Shown: positions 51,904 to 61,406, counted from the first letter of the stretch. The stretch: 64,000 nucleotides of DNA from JAAFHB01 sp963677935 (GCA_963677935.2 CAXXEH010000003.1:3782001-3846000), one strand, 5' to 3'. The notes: generated by a model from the letters alone, not told the origin. Numbers and translations are program-made.

Positions 51904-53145
51904 ATGAGAACCTTAAAATATAAGAATCAATTTGTTACTATCCTCCACCTGCTGTTCTGGATTCTCTCTTTCAATCTCTTTAATTCTTTCTTTAGCAGGG
52001 GGATAGAATCGAGCCATGTACTTGACGGTTTTGAACTGACTGAATGGAATGTACTATTTATCAGCAATATAATTGTCGCATTTCTGATAGTACCAATTAT
52101 CTGGTTTATCAGGGGAATTAAAAGAGGAGTTAAATACGCAATTACTGCAATTCCGTTGATACTTCTTGTATGGGCTGCAATTCGTTTAATTTATACTGGT
52201 CAGGACATGATTATTGTTCCGTTGATTTTGGGCTTTTTTCTCAATAACTTTCTATATGTAATGATCTTTCATATTACGATCATATGCGTCGTTTATCTGA
52301 ATATCAATGTATTAATTAACAGATATTTAACCAAGGGAAAATTTGGTCTGTACCTGATCGGTGTATCCTGTCTGATTGTTATTGCCGGTGTATTGAATTT
52401 TGCCCTGTTTGATTTTTGTATTGATGTCATCTTCCCCCAACTTTTCTTCATTTCATGGTTTAAAGTGTGGGAATTGATCCTGATCATGTCAGGTTATCTG
52501 GCAATTACGACTATTGTTTTTCTCCTTTGGCAATACGCGCTAATGCTCGTTGCCAACCGCGAAAAGGCGATTAATGAACTGTCGGCTCTTAAGGCTCAGA
52601 TCAATCCCCATTTTCTGTTCAACAACCTGAATACAATTTACGCCCTTGCAGAAAAGGGTGATCTCCGTACCAAGGAGGTCATTCTTCAGTTATCCGATTT
52701 TCTCAGATATGTTTTATATGATACCTCGAGTGAAAAAATCGAACTGGAGAAAGAGGTAGAGATTATCAAAACTTATGTCGGCTTGCAAACCGAGCGAATC
52801 AATAAAAACACTACGGAGATCATCCTTAATGTTGATGGTGACTTCTCCGGCGTTTATATCGCCCCTTTACTTTTACTACCCCTGGCTGAAAACTGCTTTA
52901 AACATGGTATCGGGAATGAGAAGGGAACTATACAGATTGACATCTTATACTCCGGACATCAACTCTGTTTCTGTACAAAGAACCCGATTGAACGGCGCGA
53001 AAATCCGTTAAATCATGAACAGGGAGGAATTGGAATATTAAATGTAGAAAAAAGATTAAATTTGTTGTATCCCGAAAAACATCTGCTGACCTTTTCGGAA
53101 GAGGGGAATCTTTTTAAAGCAGAAATGAAGATCGATTTAGACTAA
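51904..53145 (+). CDS. LytS/YehU-type sensor histidine kinase
   Basis: 413 residues. About six membrane helices fill residues 12-210 with little periplasmic mass, suggesting detection of a membrane-state signal. The His_kinase domain has H236 in LKAQINPHFLFNNLNTI, and HATPase motifs follow (PLLLLPLAENCFKHGI, GGIGILNVEKRL). It is paired with the LytTR regulator 5 bases downstream. Confidence 0.92.
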   Translation: MRTLKYKNQFVTILHLLFWILSFNLFNSFFSRGIESSHVLDGFELTEWNVLFISNIIVAFLIVPIIWFIRGIKRGVKYAITAIPLILLVWAAIRLIYTGQDMIIVPLILGFFLNNFLYVMIFHITIICVVYLNINVLINRYLTKGKFGLYLIGVSCLIVIAGVLNFALFDFCIDVIFPQLFFISWFKVWELILIMSGYLAITTIVFLLWQYALMLVANREKAINELSALKAQINPHFLFNNLNTIYALAEKGDLRTKEVILQLSDFLRYVLYDTSSEKIELEKEVEIIKTYVGLQTERINKNTTEIILNVDGDFSGVYIAPLLLLPLAENCFKHGIGNEKGTIQIDILYSGHQLCFCTKNPIERRENPLNHEQGGIGILNVEKRLNLLYPEKHLLTFSEEGNLFKAEMKIDLD

Positions 53146-53150
53146 ACTGC

Positions 53151-53858
53151 ATGGCCATTAAATGTATGATCATCGAAGACGAACCCGCAGCAAGGGAGAT
53201 CCTGCAGCGAAACATATTACAATGTCCGGATCTTGAATGTTGCGGTTCGTTCGAAGATCCATTTTCTGCACAAACCTTTTTGGATAAAAATAGCATCGAC
53301 CTTATTTTTCTCGATATCAACCTTCCGGGAATGTCGGGAGTCAGTTTTTTACGTACCTTAATTCATCCTCCACTGGTGATTATCACAACTGCCTATCCCC
53401 AATATGCAGTTGATGGATTCGATCTTGAGGTGGTCGATTTTCTGTTAAAACCTTTTTCGTTCGAGCGGTTTTACAAATCGGTCAACAAGGCAAGGGAACG
53501 ACTTTTCCCCAAATCAGTCGCCAATTTAACCCGCAGGATCACCGTAAAGGCGGATAAGCGCATCTACCAGATCGATCTTGATGACCTTTTATATATAGAA
53601 TCGTGCGGTGATTATACCACCGTCTGTTGTACTGATAAAAAGCTCATCACCCACGAGACGCTGAAAAGCTGGGAAGAGAAACTGAAAGGACAGTTGTTTC
53701 AGAAAATACACCGGTCAATCCTAATTAATCTTCAGAAAATCGACCATATTGATGGCAATCTTGCAATTATCGGCAAACACAAACTGTTGGTTTCAGAAAC
53801 CTTTCGCGAAGAGTTGATCACACTACTACTTGGCCGGAATATTACCCGGATCGGATAA
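53151..53858 (+). CDS. LytTR-family response regulator
   Basis: 235 residues. The receiver has D55 in LIFLDINLPGMSG and a later VDFLLKPFSFERF with the conserved Lys. The LytTR DNA-binding domain (about 128-232) has DLLYIESCGDYTTVCC and FQKIHRSILINLQKI. It is activated by the upstream kinase; target genes are not evident, though the operon itself is a usual candidate. Confidence 0.93.
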   Translation: MAIKCMIIEDEPAAREILQRNILQCPDLECCGSFEDPFSAQTFLDKNSIDLIFLDINLPGMSGVSFLRTLIHPPLVIITTAYPQYAVDGFDLEVVDFLLKPFSFERFYKSVNKARERLFPKSVANLTRRITVKADKRIYQIDLDDLLYIESCGDYTTVCCTDKKLITHETLKSWEEKLKGQLFQKIHRSILINLQKIDHIDGNLAIIGKHKLLVSETFREELITLLLGRNITRIG

Positions 53859-53861
53859 AGG

Positions 53862-53911
53862 CTATTAGGCTGTTTGGCTGTAGGCTTTTAGGCTGAAGAA
53901 TACTAGGAAGA
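53862..53911. repeat. TTAGGCTG-rich degenerate repeat, copy 1
   Basis: Four imperfect copies of a GGCTnTTAGGCTG-like unit occur between the regulator gene and the hydrolase gene. Similar words occur at 59718-59789 and, inverted, at 59820-59875. Confidence 0.45.
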
Positions 53912-54025
53912 ATTTAAAATATGCACGTAAAACTTTGAATTCCGAACTTTGAATTTTTCATTTTTTACTACAAAACTCTCCCGCTCTCTCATTAAAGATT
54001 AAATTTGCCGGATAAAACATTTTTG

Positions 54026-54793
54026 ATGATTGAGATATGCGCTTTGGCTTCGGGAAGTAACGGGAATTGCTATTATATAGGAAATAAAGAGGATGCGATT
54101 CTTGTGGATGCCGGGATAAATTGTAAACAAATCCTGGCCAGAATGAAACTGAAAGGGCTCAACGTCTCAAGGCTCAGGGGGATATTCATCACCCACGAAC
54201 ACAACGACCATGTCTGCGGAGCACGGGTGCTCGGTAAGAAACTCGATATTCCGGTTTACATGACCAAAGGAACCTATCAATCGCTTTATGTGACCAATCA
54301 GCCCGTGGCAGTTAGGTTTATTGAGCCCGGACAACCGGTAATGTTTCTCCCGTTTATCATTCACCCCGTATTAAAAAACCATGATGCAAGCGAACCAACC
54401 TCGTTCAGGGTCGATTATCAAGGGATAAACATAGGGGTATTTACCGATATCGGATCTCCCTGCGCCAATGTAACCTCCCATTTAAAACAATGTCATGCCT
54501 TGTTTTTAGAGACAAATTATGATGAAAAGATGCTTTGGGCAGGATCATATCCTTATCATCTGAAACAACGTGTCGCCTCAGATGTTGGCCATTTATCGAA
54601 TGCTCAGGCAGAAAATTTATTGTCAGAACATGCAGGTCCTGCTTTAAAATGGGTACTGCTCAGCCACCTATCGGGAGAAAACAATACCCCTCAGATAGCT
54701 TATGATGCCTTAAAACATCTCGGTGACAGATTTAACCTTGTGGTCACTTCCCGTCGTGAGCCAACTGAGGTGATTACCATCAATATCGAATAA
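54026..54793 (+). CDS. Metallo-beta-lactamase-fold hydrolase (YycJ/WalJ-like)
   Basis: 255 residues from the ATG at 54026; an in-frame TTG at 54005 is less likely because MIEICALASGSNGNCYYIG is the usual family start. The metal motif THEHNDH is intact, with more ligands in VFTDIG and a later His. The WalJ group is thought to be a double-strand exonuclease or RNase-like enzyme; cellular role is uncertain. It is likely co-transcribed with the pentapeptide gene 12 bases downstream. Confidence 0.88.
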   Translation: MIEICALASGSNGNCYYIGNKEDAILVDAGINCKQILARMKLKGLNVSRLRGIFITHEHNDHVCGARVLGKKLDIPVYMTKGTYQSLYVTNQPVAVRFIEPGQPVMFLPFIIHPVLKNHDASEPTSFRVDYQGINIGVFTDIGSPCANVTSHLKQCHALFLETNYDEKMLWAGSYPYHLKQRVASDVGHLSNAQAENLLSEHAGPALKWVLLSHLSGENNTPQIAYDALKHLGDRFNLVVTSRREPTEVITINIE

Positions 54794-54805
54794 AACGAAC
54801 AAGAA

Positions 54806-55378
54806 ATGGCTTTAAAAATCATTCAGAATACGGTATTCGAGAAAAATAACTATACGGAAACGGCTCTTGCCAAAGGAGAATATGAAGGATGCCGGTTCAA
54901 AGTGTGTGAATTCTCCGGATCAGATCTCTCAAATATCACTTTTATTGATTGCGAGTTTGCAGATTGCAATCTAAGCATGACAAAAATCAAAAATTCTGCT
55001 TTTAAAACGGTAGTATTTAAAAACTGTAAGTTATTGGGATTAAATTTTAGTGACTGTAACAGTTTTCTCCTCTCTCTCGGTTTTGAGAACTGCCTTTTAA
55101 ATTTAGCCTCATTTTACAAGCTTAAACTTAAGGGAATCAAATTCAGAAACTGTAATCTTCAGGAAACCGATTTTACAGAAACGGAGATGACCCTTGCTGT
55201 TTTTGACAATTGCGACCTCGAAAGGGCCATATTCGAACGGACGAATTTAGAGAAAGCCGATTTTCGCACCTCATGGCACTATTCCATTGATCCCACTGTC
55301 AACCGGATTAAAAAAGCCAGGTTTTCGAAAGACGGACTTGCCGGGTTACTGGATAAATACGATATCAGGATAGAATAA
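54806..55378 (+). CDS. Pentapeptide-repeat protein
   Basis: 190 residues with consecutive A(D/N)LXX-like units, such as GSDLSNITFIDCEFADCNLS and later NCNLQETDFTETEM, forming a right-handed beta-helix. Two blocks are separated by a loop-like segment, as in Qnr/McbG-type proteins that protect DNA gyrase. Size and layout match that group, but a gyrase role is only a possibility. No signal peptide, so cytoplasmic. Confidence 0.85.
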   Translation: MALKIIQNTVFEKNNYTETALAKGEYEGCRFKVCEFSGSDLSNITFIDCEFADCNLSMTKIKNSAFKTVVFKNCKLLGLNFSDCNSFLLSLGFENCLLNLASFYKLKLKGIKFRNCNLQETDFTETEMTLAVFDNCDLERAIFERTNLEKADFRTSWHYSIDPTVNRIKKARFSKDGLAGLLDKYDIRIE

Positions 55379-55433
55379 GGCAAATTAATTCTGTGTATGT
55401 TTTGCAACAATGTACACTTACACTAAGGGTATT

Positions 55434-55556
55434 ATCTCTGAGTAACTCTGTGAATTCTCTGTGTACCTCTGTGAAATTTTTATAACACAGAGAGCCACAG
55501 AGAATACACTGAGGGCCACAGAGGAGAACCTCAATTTTGACAAGTGGTCAGGTATT
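55434..55556. repeat. CTCTGTG/CACAGAG palindromic repeat, left copy
   Basis: Several CTCTGTG words, then an AT-rich centre (AAATTTTTATAA), then CACAGAG words form a long imperfect palindrome, followed by GACAAGTGGTCAGGTATTT. A close copy in the same orientation lies at 56008-56131, on the other side of the GxxExxY gene. Confidence 0.75.
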
Positions 55557-55928
55557 TTATCGAATATATCTCTTTATTCCATTCTTTAGAATTGTCACGT
55601 AAAAATTGATAAGTAACCCAATATTTTTATTCGCAAATTTCATATAGGTTAAAACTTGAGCCTCATGGACAGGGCTAAATACCTCCACAGTTTTTAATTC
55701 AACAACCACGGAGTTCTCTACCAACACATCTATCCGGTACCCGCAATCAAGTTTTATCTCTTTATAAACGACAGGAACAGGCTTTTGTCTTTCGTATTTT
55801 AGTCCGGTTTTCAGAAGCTCATAACATAAACATTCCTCATAAGCTGACTCAAGTAACCCTGGACCAAGTTGTCGGTGCACCTCTATCGCACAACCTATAA
55901 TAGCTTCAGTTATCTTATTAACATCCAT
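55557..55928 (-). CDS. GxxExxY-family protein
   Basis: 123 residues. The naming motif is GPGLLESAYEE (G..E..Y), and RIDVLVENSVVVELKTV follows, a PD-(D/E)XK-like D...ExK pattern suggesting nuclease ancestry. The family is common in Bacteroidota and has no known function. Its stop codon abuts the left direct repeat and its start lies about 80 bases from the right one, so the gene travels or was inserted within that repeat frame. Confidence 0.85.
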   Translation of the reverse strand: MDVNKITEAIIGCAIEVHRQLGPGLLESAYEECLCYELLKTGLKYERQKPVPVVYKEIKLDCGYRIDVLVENSVVVELKTVEVFSPVHEAQVLTYMKFANKNIGLLINFYVTILKNGIKRYIR

Positions 55929-56007
55929 GATTTGACAGTAAATTAGTATGGAATAATTCTTGCTTTAGCTTTAATGTGAATAATAACTCACAGAATATAT
56001 CAGAATG

Positions 56008-56131
56008 ATCTCTGAGTTCCTCTGTGTGACTTCTCTGTGTAACTCTGTGAAATATTTATAACACGGAGAGACGCTGAGAATACACAGAGGGGCACAGAGA
56101 AAAACTTCAATCTTGACAATTGGTCAGGTAT
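56008..56131. repeat. CTCTGTG/CACAGAG palindromic repeat, right copy
   Basis: It has the same order of words as the left copy: CTCTGTG units, an AT-rich centre (AAATATTTATAA), CACAGAG units, then GACAATTGGTCAGGTATTT. It ends 16 bases before the stop of the C1 protease gene. Confidence 0.75.
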
Positions 56132-56147
56132 TTAACGTTCCTGATTA

Positions 56148-57029
56148 TCAGGCTTTGAATACTCCGGTATCGATCCACTCGGTTTTAAGCAGCGACCACC
56201 AGTCGGTAGCTAATCCTTTCAGCACATATTCAAAGGGTAACCATCCGTATCCACCGTCTCCCCATCCTGTTCCCCATGAATTCCGGATCAGCAATGCACC
56301 TTTGGTTTCGACTCCCCCGGGATTACTGTTTTTAATTTTTATGTTCTCATCGTAACCAACTGCCATAATAGCATGACCACCAGAGATTTTATCTCCCTTT
56401 GTCGGATATGGAATCTTTCCTGTTGTATCTGCCTGTGAAATAGAGTTATAAACTGTAAATCCAAACATAGATGGGAGGCCTCCCGAAAGGTTTGTCTTGA
56501 TTTGATTTAACAGGGTTGCTGTTGTTGTACCGGGAGGATCCAACCGATAGTAGTTGATCGTCTGATAATTTTGCGCATAGGCATAGCAAAAGGCGGTAGG
56601 TTCTTTTTCATAGTCAGCGACAACATATGGCCAATACTCTTCAGGGGGGATTCCGAACAATACCAATGCTCCCATCGTTGAGCGCAGAAATGCCCCGGTA
56701 TCGCCTGTCCAGTGGAGCAGATTTCGGGTGGCTTTATACAGAAAAAGCCTCGATCCGTCAACATGTTTTCCGAATGCCCTCCGCTCAAAATACTCGACCA
56801 TCCCAACTCCGGCATTGGCAGTACAGGAACCCAGGGAACCCTGGTTTTCAATGGGTGAGCACCAGGGCCTTAAATCGACAGATACCGGAAGGCCAACCTT
56901 TAACGGTTTTTCAACTCCAACTGTGGCCAACATAGCATTAATACGATCCTCCCCGGTGGTGTAATCCCTAAAATCGGGATAGTCTGGTAACCATCCCAAA
57001 CCTAATTTACCTTTCATTTCGCTCATCAT
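56148..57029 (-). CDS. Papain-family (C1) cysteine peptidase without signal peptide
   Basis: 293 residues. The catalytic set is complete: Q63 and C69 in ENQGSLGSCTANA, H219 in SGGHAIMAVGY and N250 in LIRNSWGTGWGDGGYGW. The N-terminal LGWLPDYPDFRDY is a family mark of bacterial C1 proteins. There is no signal sequence or inhibitory propeptide of normal length, so location and activation are unclear. It is a single gene with a divergent neighbour at 57422. Confidence 0.88.
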   Translation of the reverse strand: MMSEMKGKLGLGWLPDYPDFRDYTTGEDRINAMLATVGVEKPLKVGLPVSVDLRPWCSPIENQGSLGSCTANAGVGMVEYFERRAFGKHVDGSRLFLYKATRNLLHWTGDTGAFLRSTMGALVLFGIPPEEYWPYVVADYEKEPTAFCYAYAQNYQTINYYRLDPPGTTTATLLNQIKTNLSGGLPSMFGFTVYNSISQADTTGKIPYPTKGDKISGGHAIMAVGYDENIKIKNSNPGGVETKGALLIRNSWGTGWGDGGYGWLPFEYVLKGLATDWWSLLKTEWIDTGVFKA

Positions 57030-57255
57030 TGTTAATTTTTCAGGTTAAGCTGGTGTTTGATTATTAAGAGAAGGCTTTCACCAGCATTAAAAGCCATAAA
57101 ACGATTCCACAATTTCTGCAATTTTCAATTCGTTCTGATTACAGATATACGAGGCCCAAAAATGATTTGTTGCACAATTATCCTTTTTTTTATAATTGAT
57201 TAAAAAATATTCGATTAAATGTAATTAAATGGAGAATTATGTTATACCTTTATCA

Positions 57256-57333
57256 TAGTTGATCAGCCGATCAACTTTTAGGTTAGGTTTAGGTAAGTTG
57301 ACCCCGGTTGCTCCCAAAGTGTCCGGGGTTTTT
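57256..57333 (+). ncRNA. Candidate small RNA ending at an intrinsic terminator
   Basis: A TACCTTTA word near 57246 (one mismatch to TAnnTTTG) could start a transcript near 57256. It would begin with a perfect GTTGATC-AGCC-GATCAAC hairpin (57258-57275) and end at the ACCCCGG/CCGGGGT terminator (57301-57329). No open frame is present. It could also be an attenuator in the leader of the gene at 57422. Confidence 0.35.
57301..57333 (+). terminator. Rho-independent terminator in a divergent intergenic region
   Basis: ACCCCGG (57301-57307) and CCGGGGT (57323-57329) form a 7-bp GC-rich stem followed by five T. It lies upstream of a plus-strand gene and not after one, so it ends either a small RNA or an attenuated leader. 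Confidence 0.7.
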
Positions 57334-57421
57334 GCGAGCAAGGATTGGCCTGAAAATTTGTTGTGGAAAAATTTATCTTTACAGTTAAAGATCATATAAC
57401 GAAGAATAAAATTACATACTT

Positions 57422-58249
57422 ATGAATAAAAGAATTCTTACACTCGTGGGAACCATAATGATAGTCGGAACTTTATCAGGACAAACCACTGAAAGAAATG
57501 ATTTTATAGCCGTTAAAAGGGCTCCTGAACCTTTTCTGTTTTCGATGACCACGCTAACACCTGAAGATCTCTCGTGGAGTCTCGATTATTCAACCAGCTA
57601 TGGTGAAAGGGTGACAGGTCCCTTTGGACATGACGGGATAGGTCAGCAATTTGGGTTAAAAGGATATCTGGGAAAGCAGTTTACCGTTTATGCACATGCT
57701 GCATTGGGTTTTGCCAATGAGGACAAGGTTACAAGTGCCCAGCAGGTAGAAATCATCCGTGATTTTATAGGTGGCAAAAAAAACATGGGCTTGCGACTTG
57801 GCATAGGAGTTGGAGCGAGCAGGGATTACAGCAATGTGGCATCTTTTTTAAGCAGGATCACAGCATCCTATGATGCTCCAAGATGGAAGGCCGGGGGTAA
57901 CCTACTCATTGAAAAAGCTTTTGCCGGTAACAGAGATGCAGTGGATGTTATCTCAAGTTTAGGGTTCCATTACCGCTTATCAGGCAATCTATACGGCGGA
58001 TTTGAAACTGTAGGTGAAGATCTTGAAGGGTTCTGGGATGAGGAAGAGGCGGAAGGTGGTGCAAAATTACTCGTAGGACCTTCCATGAATATGACAACCA
58101 ACAATTCAAGGCTCTCATTTTCTGTATCCGGCGGACCAGTATTCTATGCCACCCGCAACCAGGTAGCTAACCCTGCGGCTCTTAGAGAACTGCCATCTCA
58201 GCCAGGCCTCACCTTAAGAGCAAAGGTTACATTTAATCTGTCTCAATAG
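57422..58249 (+). CDS. Hypothetical outer-membrane-like protein
   Basis: 275 residues with a signal peptide (1-20, ending LSGQ). Alternating hydrophobic strands and turns (SWSLDYSTSYGERV, RLGIGVGASRDYS, RLSFSVSGGPVFYA, LTLRAKVTFNLSQ) suggest a small beta-barrel. I recognise no family. The gene stands alone. Confidence 0.55.
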   Translation: MNKRILTLVGTIMIVGTLSGQTTERNDFIAVKRAPEPFLFSMTTLTPEDLSWSLDYSTSYGERVTGPFGHDGIGQQFGLKGYLGKQFTVYAHAALGFANEDKVTSAQQVEIIRDFIGGKKNMGLRLGIGVGASRDYSNVASFLSRITASYDAPRWKAGGNLLIEKAFAGNRDAVDVISSLGFHYRLSGNLYGGFETVGEDLEGFWDEEEAEGGAKLLVGPSMNMTTNNSRLSFSVSGGPVFYATRNQVANPAALRELPSQPGLTLRAKVTFNLSQ

Positions 58250-58485
58250 TTTCCAGACTTTTTGTTGCCATTTATACCTGATTCATTTTTATTTCTTTGA
58301 GATTTTTATACTCAAGGTGCGTTTGGGTATCCGAATAAATTGTTCGATTATGGAAAACTCTAAGTGTTTAACATCCGCAATTATTTAAACCAAAAGCAGA
58401 AATATTCAATGGTCTAAACTGAAAATCAGTTAATATTTAATGTGCTTTATCTAATATAAAAGAAGTATTTGGCGAAAGGCAAATG

Positions 58486-58493
58486 TATTTTTG
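58486..58493 (+). promoter_or_regulatory. Candidate -7 box for the MFS transporter
   Basis: TATTTTTG matches TAnnTTTG, 29 bases before the ATG at 58523. The nearest TTTG upstream is only 14 bases away, closer than usual. Confidence 0.3.
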
Positions 58494-58522
58494 ACCATAT
58501 TTCACAAGCAAACTAAAATCGG

Positions 58523-59719
58523 ATGAAACACCAGTACAAACCTTTGATGCTTTTATCTCTGATGTTTTTCATGGTTGGAGCCCTTTTCTGCATGAACGAT
58601 ATCCTGCTCCCCTCGCTGATCACCCACTTCAAACTGAATTACACCCAGGCGACGATGATTCAGTTCACCTTTTACCTCACCTATATTCTATTCCCCATTC
58701 CCATTGCATGGATGATTCACCGGTACGGTTATAAGGTTAGTCTGTTGGTGGCGGTGGTGACCTGTGCAATTGGCGCTGCCTTTTTTTGGCCTGCTAAAAT
58801 ATTTGATTCCTATCCTTTTGTCCTTTTTGCGATCTTCATCATCTCAACCGGATTAACCATTATCAATGTAGCGGCAAATCCTTTCGCCTCAATGTTGGGT
58901 GATCCTGAAGGAGCACACCAGCGAATTAATTTTGTTCAGGTTTTTTCGAGAATAGGGTATGCTGTCACACCAGCAGTTGCCACAACACTGATATATAATC
59001 AAATAGGTGAAATCAGATTTCATTTCCCCTACCTTCTTCTATCCGGTATCCTTTTGATGATTGCCCTTTTGATGGGGTTATCCCACCTCCCGGCTATGAA
59101 GCCTGAGAGTGATGATCAGTTTACCCTTAAAGGGATTATCGGGGAAGGATATGCCCACAAACATCTCTTCTTTGGTCTCTTCGCGATGTTTTTCTATATG
59201 GGCGCCGAAGCTTCCACTTGCGGTTTTTTCATCCCCTACCTGAAGACAGTCCTTCATTTTACAGATCAATCTGCTGCAAGTTACCTGACGCTCTACTATA
59301 TTTTTACCGCTGTGATGGGTATTTTTGGCGTAATTCTGCTCAAATATGTCGATGCCCACAAACTACTGGGTTTCTTTGGATTAGGGATGATCGTACTTTT
59401 TGCTGTGATCATCACGTTTAATAGTGGGTACAACGAATTCCTGATGGCGGGATTGGGGCTTTTTCTTTCAATTATGTTTCCTACCATCTTCGGTCTTGCG
59501 ATTGAAGAGATCGGCTCTTTTACAGGAAAAGGTTCAGCTCTGCTGAATTTCGCAATCGTTGGCGGTTCGGTATTTCCTCCAATACAGGGGATGATTGCAG
59601 ATCAGCACGGCGTTCAGATCTCCTATGTGATTCCTATGTTTTGCGTCGTGATGGTGACCATCTATGCGTTCTTTTTTACCCGGCTACCGCTGTTAAAAAG
59701 AAATGGATTAAAGGAATAG
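58523..59719 (+). CDS. Sugar MFS transporter, FucP/GluP-like
   Basis: 398 residues and about 12 membrane helices. FHS-family marks include MNDILLPSLITHFKLNYTQA in the first helices, GLTIINVAANPFASMLGDPEGAHQRINFVQ (58853-58942) and MFPTIFGLAIEEIG late in the protein. Members carry hexoses or 6-deoxyhexoses with protons across the inner membrane. It lies upstream of the sugar-phosphate gene cluster, suggesting that it imports that pathway's substrate; which sugar is unknown. Confidence 0.88.
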   Translation: MKHQYKPLMLLSLMFFMVGALFCMNDILLPSLITHFKLNYTQATMIQFTFYLTYILFPIPIAWMIHRYGYKVSLLVAVVTCAIGAAFFWPAKIFDSYPFVLFAIFIISTGLTIINVAANPFASMLGDPEGAHQRINFVQVFSRIGYAVTPAVATTLIYNQIGEIRFHFPYLLLSGILLMIALLMGLSHLPAMKPESDDQFTLKGIIGEGYAHKHLFFGLFAMFFYMGAEASTCGFFIPYLKTVLHFTDQSAASYLTLYYIFTAVMGIFGVILLKYVDAHKLLGFFGLGMIVLFAVIITFNSGYNEFLMAGLGLFLSIMFPTIFGLAIEEIGSFTGKGSALLNFAIVGGSVFPPIQGMIADQHGVQISYVIPMFCVVMVTIYAFFFTRLPLLKRNGLKE

Positions 59720-59875
59720 ACTATTGGGCTGTAGACTATTAGACTGTTAGGCTGTTAGGCGATTAGACTATTAGACTGTTAGGGTTGGGAATAATATTAT
59801 TGACTGATTGATATTCTGATCTGAAGGCGACTAAAAGTCTAAAAGCCATCAGCCTAAAAGCCAGATACTAAATAT
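59718..59875. repeat. TTAGACTGTTAGG repeat with inverted partner
   Basis: Imperfect AGACTATTAGACTGTTAGGCTGTTAGG units (59718-59789) are followed at 59820-59875 by CTAAAAGTCTAAAAGCC-like units, the approximate reverse complement. The element could fold into a long imperfect stem. It relates to 53862-53911. Confidence 0.45.
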
Positions 59876-59897
59876 TTAACTTTATTCTATTGTCAAT

Positions 59898-61406
59898 ATG
59901 ACCCAGGTTAAAGATCCGATAAAAGTATATGATGCCCGTTGGGAGGTCAGCGAATTTGACGATATTGAGGTATCGCGTCTCTTTGAAGCATCTTTGCGAT
60001 ATGCCTCCATTATTGGAGTAGACACAATCATTCTGACAAGGGATGCCCGTCTGGGATGTGCCCGCGTAATGGAAATTGGAATCAATGTGGCAGTTGAAGC
60101 CGGATTTCGCGTCTTCGCCTGTTTTGACCCAATCAGCACCCCCCTCAGTTACTTTGCAACAATGCAAGTCACTGTCAATTTTCCGCATACGATGGGGCTT
60201 ACTGTTACCGCATCACATAACCCCAAACAGTATATTGGGATAAAATATACCGTACCAACAGTCGAAGCGATCGGATATGATTGCGGACCCCTTGGCGGGT
60301 TGAAAAAAGTAAAGGAACTCTATCATCAAAAAGATTTTACCTCAAAAAAATCGGAAAGTGGTTCACTGATCCTATTAAAGCATCCGGCTGATGAATATAT
60401 TGATTATACCTTTCAGTTGGCAGGAGTGGAAAGCGGTGCACTTCAGGGCCTTTCGGTTGTCCTCGACACTTTCAATGGTTCAGCCGGCCCCGAAATCTAC
60501 AGGGCATTAATGAGAGCTGGAGTGAAGGTTACCACCCTGCGACTCGTACCTAATGGCGATTTTCCTACAGGATCACCCAATCCTACGAGTCAGAACAAAA
60601 TGAATCCTGCCATGGAGTTGGCAAAACAAAAAAATGCAGATCTGATGATAGGTATTGACGGCGATGGTGACCGCATTGTTTTTGGAGATCAAAAAGGGGT
60701 ATTCAGTGCCGGATTCGTAATGGTTCCCATCTTAAAATCAATACTTTTCAGCGAAAAAAGCACAATCACCCGGAAGGTGCTTTATGATCCGAAAGTGAAT
60801 CCGATGGCACTGCTCAAATGGGCCGAATTAAACGGTGACCCTGTATTGTTCCGGAATGGTCACTCCCAGATCAAGGCATTCATGAAAGGGACTGGCGCCA
60901 TTGCCGGTGCAGAAGAATCAGGCCATTTTTATCACCGGTTACCACTTGGTGAGATGGTCATTTCGGGAGAAAACTCACTTTATACCATCCTTCTTTTTCT
61001 GAAATCGGTTCACCAAAAAAGATCCATCATTAATGAAATCAGGGAATTGCAGGACCAGGTATTCACCAGTGGAGAGTTTAATTTTGAGTTTAAGGATGAC
61101 GCGATAAGGGATCAGGCTATGAGTGCAGTAATCGCAATGTTTGAACAGGATGGAGCCACGATGACCACCCATTCTGAGAATGGCGACGATCTTGAAGGGA
61201 CCGTCGTTTATAAAGGGGTAGAACACCATCGGGGGAAAATCAAGCTGCAAGACGACTGGTATTCGGCCTATGTCCGGACTGCAACGAACGAAAAAGGAGT
61301 GGTCAGAAGTTATATTTCAAGTTGTTCAATTGAAGCCGGAAAAAAGCTTCAAAATAAAATAGTCCGACTGTTAACTGACCGGTTCGGAGGAAAGGAGATT
61401 GAGTAA
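59898..61406 (+). CDS. Phosphohexomutase (phosphomannomutase/phosphoglucomutase family)
   Basis: 502 residues. The active-site phospho-serine is S106 in TVTASHNP, the Mg2+ loop is DGDGDR (254-259), and the sugar-binding motif EESGH lies near 334-338. It interconverts hexose 1- and 6-phosphates in the cytoplasm. The presence of nucleotide-sugar-type and GHMP kinase genes downstream suggests a pathway through a sugar 1-phosphate. Specificity for mannose or glucose cannot be read. Confidence 0.88.
   Translation: MTQVKDPIKVYDARWEVSEFDDIEVSRLFEASLRYASIIGVDTIILTRDARLGCARVMEIGINVAVEAGFRVFACFDPISTPLSYFATMQVTVNFPHTMGLTVTASHNPKQYIGIKYTVPTVEAIGYDCGPLGGLKKVKELYHQKDFTSKKSESGSLILLKHPADEYIDYTFQLAGVESGALQGLSVVLDTFNGSAGPEIYRALMRAGVKVTTLRLVPNGDFPTGSPNPTSQNKMNPAMELAKQKNADLMIGIDGDGDRIVFGDQKGVFSAGFVMVPILKSILFSEKSTITRKVLYDPKVNPMALLKWAELNGDPVLFRNGHSQIKAFMKGTGAIAGAEESGHFYHRLPLGEMVISGENSLYTILLFLKSVHQKRSIINEIRELQDQVFTSGEFNFEFKDDAIRDQAMSAVIAMFEQDGATMTTHSENGDDLEGTVVYKGVEHHRGKIKLQDDWYSAYVRTATNEKGVVRSYISSCSIEAGKKLQNKIVRLLTDRFGGKEIE

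Larger units (their letters stand above)
57030..57421. other. Divergent intergenic region with tandem hairpins
   Basis: 392 bases between the C1 protease gene and the outer-membrane-like protein gene. It holds two hairpins and an intrinsic terminator at 57258-57333, pointing to a short plus-strand RNA. A TATCTTTA word at 57374-57381 may be the -7 box for the gene at 57422. Confidence 0.5.
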
